From positions 5,330,058 to 5,394,057 of the forward strand of contig CP099840.1 of the NCBI GenBank assembly GCA_030062745.1: 64,000 nt of DNA, written 5' to 3'. This document shows positions 11,236-23,146 of this stretch, in pieces. The translations under genes were made by a program, and so were the position numbers. The first letter of the stretch is position 1, and each line of letters begins with the position of its first letter. The notes under the pieces were generated by a model, which saw only the letters and a list, made by a program, of their open reading frames with translations, was not told where the DNA came from and ran no database searches. The DNA comes from Capitulum mitella. Lineage: Eukaryota; Arthropoda; Thecostraca; Pollicipedomorpha; Pollicipedidae.

Positions 11236-14200
11236 CTAGTAGCGTGAAAAAACCGCAGAAAAACCGACATCCAATAAAAACCGGAACAACTGTCCCGTCT
11301 CTATAAAACGAGACTCGTCACTCAGCAAATCCTGCAAAGTGCGAGGAGTCGTACTGTGGCCAAAGTGCCGCAAACGCTCTGAAGTCAAACCATTGCATGT
11401 GATCAGCACATGGTGCACAGTGAGGGGCTCACTGCAGCGGGGGCACATCCCTCTCTCTTCGCCCTTTAACAGATGGTGATGCGTTACGTATGTGTGGCCT
11501 AGGCGCAAACGGCAGAGAATAACCTCCTCTCGCCGGTTTTCGCGTGAACTTGAGGCCCAAGTTCCTAGGCGGGGTTTAATACTTTTGAGCTTATTTGGAC
11601 CGAGCGCATCCCACTCACGTTGCCACAAGTCATACATATATGACGAAAACACACGATAAAAAGTCCTTGGCAGGCAATGACATTCGTCGCGTCACACACA
11701 TACGTGACGCACGCTTCGCGGCTGCATCGGCTCGTTCGTTGCCAGATATCCCCACGTGGCTGGGGATCCAACAGAACGTCACTCTCTTTCCATGTCGGTC
11801 TAACGCTGTCAATCGTCTTAAAATATCCTGTATAAGGGGATGACGCGGATGGAAACACTTCAGCGCTAAAAGGCTACTCAGCGAGTCTGTAAAAAGTACG
11901 TAAAAACCATCGTCGCTTGCCTCAATGAAACACAGCGCCTTGTCGATAGCCACGAGTTCCGACGTATAAACCGATGCATGAGGTGGCAAAGTAAATGACC
12001 GAGTGTCAGGGCCACACACGAAAGCACAGCCCACACCAGCCTCCGTCCTCGATCCATCGGTGAAAGCAGTCATATGGCCATCGTAGGATGCCATGTGCTC
12101 CAGTGCTCTGCACCGTAACTCCTCCGGGGCCACGTCGCGCTTCCGGTTCTCAGCCAAAGACACGTCCACCACAGGGGACACCAGTTCCCAGGGAGGTATG
12201 TCTAGATCGTAAGAACGTGCCACGGACCTCAGTCGCACACCGCTCTCAATTAACAGGTCATGGACTCTCACACAGAAAGGAGTGGCTTTCAGAGATCGTC
12301 CGGTGCGAAAAAGGGCTATTGTGCTGGAAGAAAACACCGCCTCATATGTCGGGTGGTCGGGGAACTGAGCTAACTTGCATGCATACCGCAGCCCGAGCAC
12401 CTTCCGTCGCAAAGCCAGGGTGGCTCATTAGCTTCCACCAAGATACTAGCGGTGGGAGACGTTCTGAAGGCACCCGTAGCAATGCGCAAGGCAGAGTTGT
12501 GCACTGTGTCCAACGTACGCTTGCTGGAATCGCATGCAGAGTCATACACAAAACAAGCATAGTCCAACTTAGAGCGAATCAGGGATCTGTATAGACGGAG
12601 CAACGTCACTCTGTCCGCACCGTACGATGTACCTGCGACACACTTTAAAACGTTCAGTGATTTAAAACACTTCTCACGCAGCGATTTAAAATGGTCCCTG
12701 TACGTCAATCGTTTGTCAAATTGCAGTCCAAGAAACCGCACTACTGGCTCCGACGGAACCAGTTTCCCGTACAGTTGCACAGATAAAGCGGGACAGCCAC
12801 GGCGAGAGCGGCAAAAGTGGCACGCAACTGTTTTTGACGTCGAGAAACGGAAGCCATTTGCCAGGCTCCACTTCTCCAAGCGGCCGACGGCCAGCTGCAA
12901 CTGCCTCTCCATCGAGATAGCACTGGACGCCTTACACCATATTGCCAGATCGTCGACGAACAGTGACCTTCCTACAGAGCGAGGCAGTCTGTCTACCACA
13001 TCGTTAATCATAATGGCAAAGAGTGTCACACTTAACACACCACCCTGAGGCACGCCGTTCACCTGCAGAAACCGGTCAGAAAAGTGCTTTCCTACACGAA
13101 CACGGAAAAAACGGTCATCCAAGTAGTTCTGTAAAAAGACGCCCATACGACCACGAATACCTTGCCCAAAGGCCTTCAAGAGAATGCCGTGTCGCCACGT
13201 CGTGTCGTATGCACCCTCGATGTCAAAAAACACACCTCCCACATGACGTCGTTCCCGAAAAGCAACACGCACTGCTGTGTCTAGGGCTAAAAGGTGGTCC
13301 ACAGTACTACGGTTTTTCCGGAGACCGCACTGAGCATTGTCAAACACGTTATTCTTCTCTAAAAACCAGGTCAGGCGGAGGTTAACCATCTTCTCCAAAA
13401 GTTTACACAAGGAAGATGTCAGAGATATGGGACGATAATCAAGAGGGTTTAAACCACTCTTGCCGGGCTTGCACAGTGGGATGACGATGGCCTCTCGCCA
13501 GGCCAACGGGAACTCGCCACGGGTCCAAATCGCATTGAACATAGTCAACAGTGTCTCAACCGCGCAATGTGGAAGGTGTCGAAGCATATCGTTATGCACT
13601 TCGTCTGGGCCCTCCGACACACTGCGCAGGGACGATATTGCTGACCTGAGTTCAGCCATTGTGAACACTTCGTTATACGAGTGCTGCTCAGAGGTATAAA
13701 AGTTCACTGGCGACCGCTCACAGCGAGTTTTATGACGCACAAACTCAGGATCGGCGCCGCCACCCCGGCAGCGCTCTGCGAGGGCGCGGCCGATCTCGTT
13801 GGCAACGTCAGCAGGGTGAAACACGTCATGGCCGTGCACGCGCAGCACGGGCAGCGGCGCAGAGCAATGTCGGCCCCCTATCCTCTTGATGCGGTCCCAG
13901 ACCTCCGAAGTGCGGGTGGAGCGGTTCAGGCCGCCCACATACTCTCGCCATGACCGCCGTTTCGCCTCCAAGATAACACGGCGTGCCGAGGCCCTCGCTT
14001 GTCGAAAAGCGATCAAATTATCAAGTGTACTGCAACGATCGAATGCCCTGTAAGCTCGCCTGCGTGTACGAATGGCGTCTCTACACGCTTTCGTCCACCA
14101 TGGCACTGGTGGGCGGCGGGGAGCACCAGATGTTTTGGGGATGCTTTGTCCGGCTGACTGCACGATCATCTCGGTAAATTCGTCCACCGACATCGGACGC

Positions 14201-14969
14201 TCCTCCGGCTGACGCCAACGCACGGCCAATTCAACCTCTTCCTCAAATTGGCCCCAGTCAGCACACCGAAGCAACCACCGTGGTGGCCTTGAGCCGAGCA
14301 CGGCACCGTCCTTATAGTGCAGCCATACTGGCAAGTGATCGCTTCCGCATGGGTCGTCATCCACCGACCACGTCAAGTACTGCATCATCTGTGGGCTACA
14401 AATGCTCAGGTCTAGAGCCGATGTTTGTCCGGAAGGCAAAGTAAAATGTGTTTTGGCTCCAGTATTTAAAAGACATAGTGATTCGTCGTTCAACAAGCTT
14501 TCTAAAAGTCGACCACGTGTGTCGGTGTTGTCGCAACCCCAATTAGTATGGTGAGCATTAAAATCACCTAAAAGCAGGAAAGGTGCAGGCAGCTCTGCAA
14601 CCAGACGCCGGAGCTCCAACGTGGAAAAACACAACCAGGCGCCAAATACACTGAGCACAGTGTTACTTGACGGCGTCCCAAGTGCGACCTCACTGCCACA
14701 GCCTGCACATCAGCGCGCACGTCGAGCCGCTGGGTGGGAACACCATGGTGAACGGCTAGTAGGACCCCACCGTGCGCAACGGTGTCGACTGGCTCGTCGC
14801 GACGAAATATGCTGTAACCTTTGAGACTAAAACAAGTGTTTGGTGCCAGTTTTGTCTCCTGGAGGCCAACAGCAAATGGGCAACGCCGTCTCAGAAGAGC
14901 CTGCAGATCACTGGCGCTCGACCTAACACCTCTACAGTTCCACTGTAAAATGACCTGTATAAGGTCGGG
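11236..14969 (-). pseudogene. LINE ORF2: endonuclease, reverse transcriptase, RNase H (frameshifted)
   Basis: ORF2 makes the endonuclease/RT that nicks target DNA and copies the LINE RNA there. It opens after an in-frame stop at 14972-14970 with no clear ATG. Piece 1 (14969 to about 14630) holds the endonuclease start, with a WNCRG-type motif and the QET glutamate. Piece 2 (up to 14658, ending 12370) has GDFN (residues 31-34), SDH (106-108), RT motif A FDIEGAYD (about 478-485), PQGG (537-540) and the active-site FVDD (567-570). Piece 3 (12412-11630) has RNase H residues in TDGS (118-121), E152, TDS (175-177), IPSHVG (216-221) and D229. Piece 4 (11652-11236) ends with a C-terminal Cys-His motif (CPRC...HHVLITC). 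Frame changes fall near an A5 run at 14625-14629, near 12410 and near 11640. Each looks like a single-base indel, since homology resumes at once in the next frame. Confidence 0.9.
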
Positions 14970-15080
14970 TTAAAAGGGTCTTAAAACACAGCGTCCCGGG
15001 ATATAAAAGAAGCATCAGCACCTGCAGGAACACTAAAACAGTCACTGCAAGTGCAAGGTTAAAGTGTTCAAAAGAAGTGG

Positions 15081-16666
15081 TCAGCCCTTTTGCAAGGTCA
15101 TAACCCTCCCGTGACTGGACGACCTTCTGCAGAACTGCCGCGCACCTTGGCCCTGCCCCCGTCCGTCGGGGACACAGGCCAAGGCGGCGGGCGTTTTGTT
15201 GTCCGGCCCGCGGCCGGGGAGGACGACGCCGACCCACCCCGCGCCGGAGCAGGGGGAGGGCCCATGGCCGCGCCATCGCCAGACGGCGACGGATGGGCCC
15301 GGGCCGGCGCAACCGTCGGCCCCAGCCCCGGGCCGCGCGACCCGCAGCCCCAGATCTGGAGCACCCGGGCGCACGGTGACACCCGTACTCCGCGGCGCCC
15401 CAGGACGGGAAGCCCCGCCCGAGAGCTGCGTCCCCGACGGAGCGGTCACCGGGGAACGTTTCGAGGCCGCGGCACGAGGCGGCGTGGGCGGCGCGGACGC
15501 GGGGGACGCAACAGGTCCCGGTGGAGAGCCGCTCCGCGCCGGAGAAGAGCGGGGTCCCCGACCCCGCCGGACCACGGTCCACCCACTGCCCCCGGCCGAC
15601 GGAACGTCCGGGGCCGTGGACACCACCGAGGTGGCGGGCGCAGGAGGCGTCGGCGACCCCAAGGACGTGGCCGGTGCAGAGGGCGCAGGTACGACGGCAA
15701 GGCCGTAATGCTTTAAAATGTTGACTAGTTGAGGCAACGTCATCACTTCAGACTGCGTCGCCGGCACAGCAGTCTTCACCTTCGCAGCGTAAGACGACTT
15801 TGGATGTGTCGCACTGTATATTTCTCTTGCCTCTCGGAAGGAGACTTTGCGAGAGCATTTTATGGTCAGGATTTCTTTTTCTCTTATATAAACAGGACAT
15901 GTCCTGTCGAAAGACGCATGTGGCGACTGCGTTGGTCCACAGTTGGCACAGCGCGGGGCATGACCCTCGCAAGCATCAGCAAGGTGCTCTGTTGACGCAC
16001 AAACTCCACAGACAGGAGGGTTTTTACAATACGGTTTTGTGTGGCCGAAGCGCTGGCACTGGTAACAGCGCATGGGGTTTGCGATGAACGGTCGCACCTT
16101 GACCCTCAGGTATCCAACGGCTACATCAGCAGGTAGGTCAGGCCGGTTAAACGTCAGTACAATGTTATTTGTGGGACAGAGACGTCCCTCCCGTCTCACC
16201 ATCATGCGACGGGCGTCCGTCACACCGAACTCGGACAGTCCATCAACAATCTCCTCGTCGGCAACGTCTCTCAGATCGTAACAGTTTATAATCCCTTTTG
16301 ACAAGTTCTTCATTTTGTGGGGCTCCACAGTCATATTTACCACCACATCTCGTGTCTCCGTACCGTTGCGCACACTGTATGCGAACGTTGTCGCTGCCAA
16401 GGCTTTTTCAGCTTCTTCACTTTTCACAAATTCGACCTCTAGGGAGCCGTCTCTCAGTTTGTCACATCTGATAATTTGTCCCAAACGGTCGCAGCCGTTA
16501 CGGCGATGAAAAGGCGACAACGAAGCGAGGGCCTTATCTTTTCCTCGGAAAATCAATACTCGAGCCCCACGGATTTCCGTTCCTCGGCAGGAGGCAGGGG
16601 ACGACTGGTCCGCCCCTCGCAGGGGTGGGAGATGTCTGAGCGTAGAGTTTGGTTAGAGTTTGCCAT
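15081..16666 (-). pseudogene. LINE ORF1: gag-like nucleic-acid-binding protein (probable frameshift near its start)
   Basis: ORF1 proteins coat the LINE RNA. The main open frame, from the codon at 16556 to the stop at 15081, has an RRM-like N-terminal region, then two classical CX2CX4HX4C knuckles at residues 164-177 and 183-196, and a third looser Cys-His cluster at about 203-220. A long Pro/Ser/Gly/Arg-rich tail of extreme GC content (15.1-15.7 kb) follows. The 16556 codon is not ATG. The likely start is the ATG at 16666, whose frame runs about 37 codons before a stop; the two frames are joined if one base was lost between about 16600 and 16560. ORF1 ends 112 nt before ORF2 opens. Confidence 0.85.
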
Positions 16667-17507
16667 AAGTGAGATTTGTAATTTCGGCACCAGGGCTCCC
16701 CACCCACCTCGGAGCCCAACTGGGGGACGCCCGGCCCTACAAAAAAAGGGACGCGGGACGCCAGGGCTACCCCGGTGCTATACGGGACAGGCGGCGCCTT
16801 CTGCCCGGCCAGGTGCAACCGGCGAGACCCCTCCCCGTCCTGACCGGGTTCCAGCGCTGCCCACCCCTTGACCCCGGCCGGCCGGGCCGAACGAACCCGA
16901 ACAAAGCCGGGCTCGACGGCCCGAGGCGACCAGCCACTTGGTCCGCATGGGGCCATACGGACCCGCCCGCCCCTCCCGGATATCAGGACCAAAGAGGCGT
17001 GTTGGCCCCCCGCCACAACTAGCACCGTGCGGCGAGAGGCCTCAACCTCCAGGACTCCGTCAACCCCGGGGGACGGGCCGAGGGAGCGCGGCTACTCCGA
17101 TAAAACCGAGAGCTGGCGGACTGGCAGGGTTGCTAGACCTGAGCAGTCAGGGGAAGCTGAGCTGCTTGCTACCAGAGGTGAGGTGAACAAAAGGCCCGGA
17201 TATGGGACAACCAGGGTTGGCGTGGGCAGGGGATGCTAGGATCGATACGGGTCAGAGGAATTTCTTGGCTGGGACCCGGGGGGTCGCCATACCCCACACC
17301 AAGTGGTGTTCCTGCGGGAGAAGCTGGGGACCGAGGGGGCGCTGCTCCCCTACACTGACCGGAACCAGTGCCCTTCGGTGAGGCACTCTTCGTCTGGCTC
17401 CTCCCCTTTGGCCGGAAGGGGAGCTCCACGAGCAACCCCGACCGCCCGCCGGATCACTGGAGCACACAATCCCCCCCACCACGGAAAGGTGGTGCCCCAT
17501 CGGGGGG
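16667..17507 (-). promoter_or_regulatory. LINE 5' UTR, presumed internal promoter
   Basis: About 840 nt of GC-rich leader between the element's 5' terminus and ORF1. LINEs of this type carry their promoter downstream of the transcription start, so it should lie here; this is inferred from the family. The first 100 nt or so share interrupted identity with 47.46-47.575 kb (shared blocks around TTTCCGTG and CAAAGGGGAGGA in element orientation). The start can fold as GATGGGGCACCACC...GGTGG. Confidence 0.6.
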
Positions 17508-17520
17508 GTGGTGTTTCATT
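17508..17520. repeat. Target-site duplication, LINE 5' side
   Basis: GTGGTGTTTCATT, identical to 11037-11049. Together the pair brackets the LINE and defines the empty site as one copy of this 13-mer followed by ATTACCGTG. Confidence 0.9.
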
Positions 17521-19179
17521 ATTACCGTGCTTCTGTTACTATTATCTTTCTTCGATTTTGCTCAACAGCCCACGATATTTTTCACAATTATTCTTATTCT
17601 TTGTGTCTTATGTATCTTGTACATCCCCTTTACTGCAATTCCACTCTCCCCACCTCTCTCCTGCCTTGTTCTACTTCAGCCCATCTCCAGTTCCCCATTT
17701 CTCATGACCGCAACGATCCATCTAATCCAGAGAAGGAGCCATATCCAACACCGTCGGCCCACAAATGCAAGGAGGGATCTCGGGCGCCAGCGATCCCAGA
17801 CGAAGGCCCACGAATTCCACATGCTCTTTCGCTCCTGACGGAGCCATTTTCCAACGCGCCAGCTGAGTCGAGAAGGTGGTGTGCGATTCTGGCAAAATGG
17901 TCTCCCGCCGGCGCCTGGTCTGAATGACACAAAAACGAAATTCACTTTCGCCATTTGAATCGTGATAAAAGCAGCACTTGAGACGCGCCTTATCTGGATT
18001 GCATCGCATCTTCTGGCGTCGCAAAAATGAAGACGTGTTCAGCTGCTATCTAGTTTCTGCGAAAACGATGGAAAATCTGACGCACTTTGCGCTGTGATTT
18101 ATACATCGTCAAGTAATTCAAGACATTTTCCTTTCATATGTGTACGATCTTTACGCGTGCTGAATGTTGACACAAGCGTAGTGCGAGTGTATTGGACGTC
18201 GGGTGTTTGGAAAAAGTTGCGTTCTAGCGAAACTAGTGTTACCTTGTGTACCTTGAGTTTTGCTGCAAAGTGATCATAATGATGTATAGTCAATGAACTC
18301 AAAAGAATGTTGCAGAACGCGACCGTTTCTGTTTTGCGATAGACACTGTTTTATGATTATTGCAATGCTGATTTTTTAATGCGCCTATCTTAAATTATTT
18401 TAAAACAGCCTCATTAAAAATTGTCTGCCGTGAGGGTAATCTTCAAGATGGCGCTCGGCTTTATAAAACAGTGATTGCAAATGCGCCGGCGTATTATCAA
18501 AGCCAGACGTCCCCAGGTATCTGAAAGCCAGCCAAAGACCGGCATTAGACGTCCAATGGTCTCTTTCAGGAAAGTCATCTTTCGTCATGACTTAGTGAAT
18601 TTTCCTAGCTAGACATTTAGGGTTTGGGGCAAACAGAATATACGCGGGCTTTACCAAAAAGATTTGTTATATTGTTCTTTACAGCATGGACAAGTTTGTA
18701 GGCGGGCAGCGTCTTTTCATCATATGGTCTCCTCCTCTTGACTACACGGAATAAGCTTGAGCAAAAGGACGGCAATAACTGGAAGTGGTAATTTTGCGCA
18801 GTTTAGATGCAGTGACCAAAGCTAACACATCCGTGAAAATGGAGCATGATTTAAAATTACTGGGATTTGCATGTAGTTTTGAAGGCCTCTCAGAGATTAA
18901 GTCATCTGAAGGAGACATGGCTGTCGTCTTCCATGTTCATTGTGCGTTAGTATAGGGCTCTGAACACTGGGACTCTGAACATTGATACATTGATATGATG
19001 CATTATTCACGGCCCAAATTATAATTTATCTTTAGAGTACAGATCTACGCCAACGGCAAACTTTGGAGTATTTGTGGAGCAAAGCCGAAGCCGCTTGCGG
19101 CGATTCACGTAAGACGCCGACATTATCCGACGTAGGCGGAATTCTGACCGCTCCGTGATCCGATGGCGGTGCCAATAGA
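17521..19179. other. Intergenic sequence, no gene seen
   Basis: Starts with a pyrimidine-rich stretch (17.53-17.70 kb), then ordinary AT-rich sequence. No conserved coding segment, RNA gene or clear repeat. Confidence 0.5.
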
Positions 19180-19690
19180 TTGAGTGATATTGGATTACTG
19201 CAATTAGTGGTGCATAATCAGCCTGATCGCCGGCGAACAGGCGGTCGCGGCGGCCGTCAGGAGAGGCCAGCGGCGGCCGCGCCGACCATTATTTATAAGC
19301 CTGGGAGACCGCGAACACGCGGACCGTGGATCGGCCGCAAACAGGCCGGGTCGGGCCGCGACGATCGCGTGACGCCACCGTCACGCCCGTCACGCAGGGC
19401 GTCCGCCCCGCCCCCTGGCACCGGACCGGTGAGACGGGAGGGGGGCGATGTTCGCGCCGGTTTGGCCCGCTTTCGCTGCCCGAACGCATGTGGCAGTGTT
19501 CAGTTACCCGCAGACGTTTGGCGTGGCGCAGTCCTTGCGTCACGCGCGTGTGCTGCGTCCGCTCTTCGTTTTGGGTTTTTTTTCTCAGTGTTTTTTACTG
19601 TTTTACTTGTCGTTCACCGTTTCCCTCGTGTTCTGGGGCGAGTTCGTGTACTCCACGTGCACTGTTTTGATGGTGTAACGATGCGGATAT
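19180..19690. other. GC-rich patch, possible upstream regulatory or leader region
   Basis: A 400-500-bp CpG-dense tract with a TATA-like ATTTATAAGCC near 19289 and TCAGT initiator-like words near 19501 and 19586. Overlapping plus-strand frames share a hydrophobic stretch near 19.56-19.65 kb that could resemble a signal anchor. I find no good 5' splice site in the right phase to join it to the dpr exon at 24269, so a link to that gene is speculation. Confidence 0.25.
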
Positions 19691-20880
19691 ATTCTGACAC
19701 TCAGCGCCCCCTGACCCCCTCAGGATCTGAGGCACCAGCAGTCCGTAAATGGTGGTTAGCCGCCATCCTCAAACGGAAACTCAGGATGTAGAGCACGCGA
19801 GCTGCCGCGTCGGTCTCTGGAAGTGGTCTGATCGTACTGTCACGCGACAAGCAGAGCCGGAAAATATTCACGAAAGCGGCCAGTTCACAACCTGGCTGTA
19901 AGCACCCTTGAGTAGGTGCAAAGACCACATAAATTCCCGGTTTTAGTGGTTCGTGCTACACGAATGGCTCATGGATGCATAATTTGAAAGGAAAGCACCG
20001 TTGGGAACGACTGGAAAATGGAACAACTCGACTGCATGCAACAGCGAAGTCACCCTTAGGTTGTAAAGCCATGTTCACTCATGCATAGGACCGCGATTCG
20101 CGGCTCCAGTCATAACGGTAACATTAAACGGAATGGGCTTTTACTTCGCCGAAGAATTGGCAAATGCCGCAGCAATGATGAGCGATTGGGAAACAGCTAG
20201 TTCGCATAGAACGACAACCTTCAGATGTTTTGCGCTATCGTCTCGATGAGTGGCAAATTTTTATCACTCCGTATTTACCCTCCCCTTCCATATGCTCCAG
20301 AACAGCAAATCTGCGTTTCAAGCGAACATCCAAGAACACCGTTCCAATCGATATGTCTGATCGTCTTTGGCGTTTCTGACCGCAGTCAATCACTTTGAAC
20401 CGAATAAGGGCTCAACATTACCACGACATATCGTCGCACTCCGAAGACAAAGCTGCTCTGACATTGCTGCAGTGATCACGGAGAGCGAAACTGGAGTACC
20501 GATGAAGTCGTTACAGAAGCCGGAGAAGCCACGTACATCACAACGTGATGGGCAAAAGTCACGTATAGCCGGAAAGAATGGCCACCAAGAGTCTGAATGG
20601 CTTCGAACATGGAGCGTGGAGCAGTGCAACACCTGTCCAAGAGAGTGAGACATGTTTTCGAAAGCATCACCGAAATCGTTTACCAGCGGGTCTTGACGTG
20701 TCACCGTGGTACGCGTTTGAGTGATGAACAACTATCGAAATGTTACCTTCTGTCACGTAACTAACAGAGATATTGGAAACAGCAAAGCTGACAACACCCT
20801 TGCAGTGGCGTTCACGCCTTTTCAGGCTAGGGTGGACGCTGTAACGCCCTGTTTACCCAGTGGAAACAGACGATCGCCTT
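19691..20880. other. Intergenic sequence, no gene seen
   Basis: Short open frames only, with no recognisable domain or repeat. The frames at 20367-20648 (plus) and 20390-20731 (minus) overlap each other and show no family signature. Confidence 0.5.
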
Positions 20881-21190
20881 GCTTTGGGCGGGTCCATCAG
20901 GTCCGGGTGGCCGCCGCCGCCCGAGAGGCCACCTCCCGGGTCTGCCCCTGCCAGCGCGGCGTGAACGTCTGTCTCCGACCAGGCCCGGAAACGGCCCGCT
21001 CAGCAGCCGAAAAACCCGCCTCGGCCGCGTCCGGCGAGGCGCCCCGCTGAGGGCGCAGCGTCGCCGGCGACGCGACCGGACGGCTCGACAGGACGACAAA
21101 CGGCGCGGCGCGCTCGACGCGACGGGCGGCGCGTTGTCCGGCGGAGGGGCGGGGCAGGGTCACGCCCCGCCTGGGCGTGAGGGGTGAATG
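20881..21190. other. GC-rich patch
   Basis: About 300 bp of CpG-dense sequence that is open in several frames on both strands, giving Arg/Ala/Gly-rich products. This is the expected effect of composition. No motif supports a protein. Confidence 0.4.
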
Positions 21191-21429
21191 CCAGGGACAC
21201 CAGCCGGTGTGAGTTGCTGCTGGACATTGCTTACAGCACACTACTGGGTACTGAAAACAACAACCGAAAAAGAAGGGGGATAAAACCTTTTGAGATCAGA
21301 GCCTTTAGCCATTTTTAGCCTTCCGTTACAATTACTGTAATTTCTCCTGTCACCTTTTCATGATTTCTCAGAACGACACATTTTTACAAGTAAATGCTAT
21401 GAAGCTTGCATCAGCGCACATTTATTTTG

Positions 21430-21590
21430 CACAAACCGAGTTGCATTGTTAAATGTTATGTTAAATGTCAACACAGGTTGTAACATGGGGTCTTCACCAT
21501 AAAACAAATATGCTATGCGCATGTCATGTTAACGCAGACTGTGACGAAGTGGTCTCTGCCATAAAACAAAAACGTTATGCATAGGGGCTT
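21430..21590. repeat. Diverged 61-bp tandem repeat, two copies
   Basis: The segment around 21479 (TGTAACATGGGGTCTTCACC, then ATAAAACAAA and ATGCTATGC) recurs near 21540 (TGTGACGAAGTGGTCTCTGCC, then ATAAAACAAA and CGTTATGC) with a period of about 61 bp. Confidence 0.6.
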
Positions 21591-21795
21591 CCGAATGAAG
21601 TCGGAGTGTGAGCTCTCGCGTGCAAGAACCAAGGCTGCCAGCACGTCGTTTCAGCGCAAAACTTTCGCTCCAACGCACGAGAAAAGCTTGCCTTGCCGTA
21701 ACCTTCAGCGCGTTTTGGATTCTCTTGTTGCCAGCCATAGTCGGCACAATAGCAAGAGGGGTTTCCCCCAGGGCCAGTCTCTCCTGATCGATTGA

Positions 21796-21972
21796 CATGA
21801 TCCGCTAAGATCAGGTGGTATGATGTGCTGAAATCCGGTGGCATGACTCGCTGAGATCCGGTGGCCTGACTCGCTGAGATCCGGAGACATGACTCGCTGA
21901 GATCCAGTGGCGTGACTCGTCGAAATCCGATGGCGTGACTCGCTGAGATCCGGCGGCGTGACTCGCCGACGC
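21796..21972. repeat. 23-bp minisatellite, about 7.5 copies
   Basis: Units close to GATCCGGTGGCATGACTCGC plus TGA repeat every 23 bp (clear starts at 21855, 21878, 21901, 21924, 21947, with more diverged units before). It leads directly into a GC-rich tract ending near 22150. The period is not a multiple of three, so the open frames across it are not evidence of coding. Confidence 0.85.
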
Positions 21973-22159
21973 CCTGGACTCGGCCGCCACCGGACGATGA
22001 CGTTGCTCGGTCGGTCGGTCGGCGGCGGCGAATCGTGCTGGCCGCCGTCCCGGCTGCGCGCGGCGATAGTGACCGTCCGTCAGGCCTCGGGCCGTCCAGC
22101 CGCGCACCAGGCGGCGTCTGAGATTCGCCCGCGGCGGTTTACTTTCCGGGAAAGATTTA

Positions 22160-23145
22160 CCGCGGAATTTTAATCTGAACGGGCGTTACAGAAGCGCCGG
22201 AGAGGAGGAAAATTAGCGTGGTTTGCATTTAGAGGAGACCTGGAGTTCTGGAAGTGCTCAGAGCCGTACAGTTTTAGCCGGGGATCTGCCAGATATAGTT
22301 TATTGCTAAGCGGATTTTCACACCGTGGCACCAGCAAAGGTTTACGACGCAAAATGACCATTTTGCATGCAGGACTTAACCGCAACTCCATTTGGTTTCA
22401 TATTGGGCCTACAACCTATCAGGTTGGTGTGTCTGTAAATGCAATTGCTACCTTCGTGATTAAGGGGTAAATTACATGCTCCATGTGCATAGTCTGGCTT
22501 TGCCATTTACACACTCATTGCAAGCTGTCACAAACTCTGCTCAACTATTTCAGCCACGATTTATTATTCAGCGCGACGAAAATAAAACACATCAAGTTTT
22601 CCCGACATAATTCACAAATCTGGACATAAACAATGTAGAATTAACCGTAGCTCACAACATTGCTTCAACACAAAACCCGAGAAAACAGCGATGAACCAAA
22701 CAACTAACATATTTAATATATAACATACACGTACTTTGTGGGAGCTTGATTTTGACTGAAGTTCTCAAGCTGATGTCAATGGACCTTCCTTGTCGAAGTG
22801 AGATTTATACTGTATTTTTTGCACTCTCACGTGCAACAAAAAGTCCTCTATAGATCAGGCGCTTGTGCATGAATGCATGCAAAAAGGCACAAATATGCAT
22901 TTTCATAATAAACGTACTTCGAGATGGAGAGGATAGAGAGGAGAAAATATGTCCCCTCTCTACCGTATGAGTGCCATTCGGCTTAATCTACTTTCTTATT
23001 GCAATTTCGAAAAGAAAGCTAGAAATGCACAGTTGTCGATTTCTTTTGCCTCATACTTGTCAATGAGTTGCTGTTTGACAACGCTAGCTTCTTCGTTCCA
23101 TAGTCCCATTGAGTTTACTCCATTTGTAGTTTAAGTCTAGCCCGA
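22160..23145. other. Intergenic sequence, no gene seen
   Basis: AT-rich and featureless to me, apart from a small purine/pyrimidine inverted pair near 22930-22965 (GAGAGGAG...CCCCTCTC). Confidence 0.5.
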
Positions 23146-23146
23146 C

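Larger units (their letters stand above)
11050..17507 (-). mobile_element. Full-length I-group LINE (non-LTR retrotransposon)
   Basis: A complete 6.46-kb retrotransposon read right to left. It has a GC-rich 5' leader (17507 to about 16667), a gag-like ORF1 with zinc knuckles (about 16666-15081), ORF2 with AP-type endonuclease, reverse transcriptase and RNase H domains plus a C-terminal Cys-His motif (14969-11236), and a 3' UTR ending in an AACC tail. Identical 13-bp direct repeats flank it, so both ends are fixed from the sequence. Two ORFs, CCHC knuckles in ORF1 and an RNase H domain after the RT are the I/Nimb arrangement; Jockey lacks RNase H. The catalytic residues are intact, but about four frameshifts break the frames. 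The copy is therefore either recently inactivated or carries assembly indels. A related 5' end lies at 47.0-47.6 kb. Confidence 0.93.

Noticed and set aside
15090-15716. 208-codon and 170-codon plus-strand frames
   Set aside because: They are antisense to the Pro/Arg-rich end of LINE ORF1.
19180-19791. Possible dpr signal-peptide exon with hydrophobic stretch
   Set aside because: No 5' splice site of suitable strength and phase joins it to the 24269 acceptor, and three frames share the hydrophobicity because of T-rich sequence.
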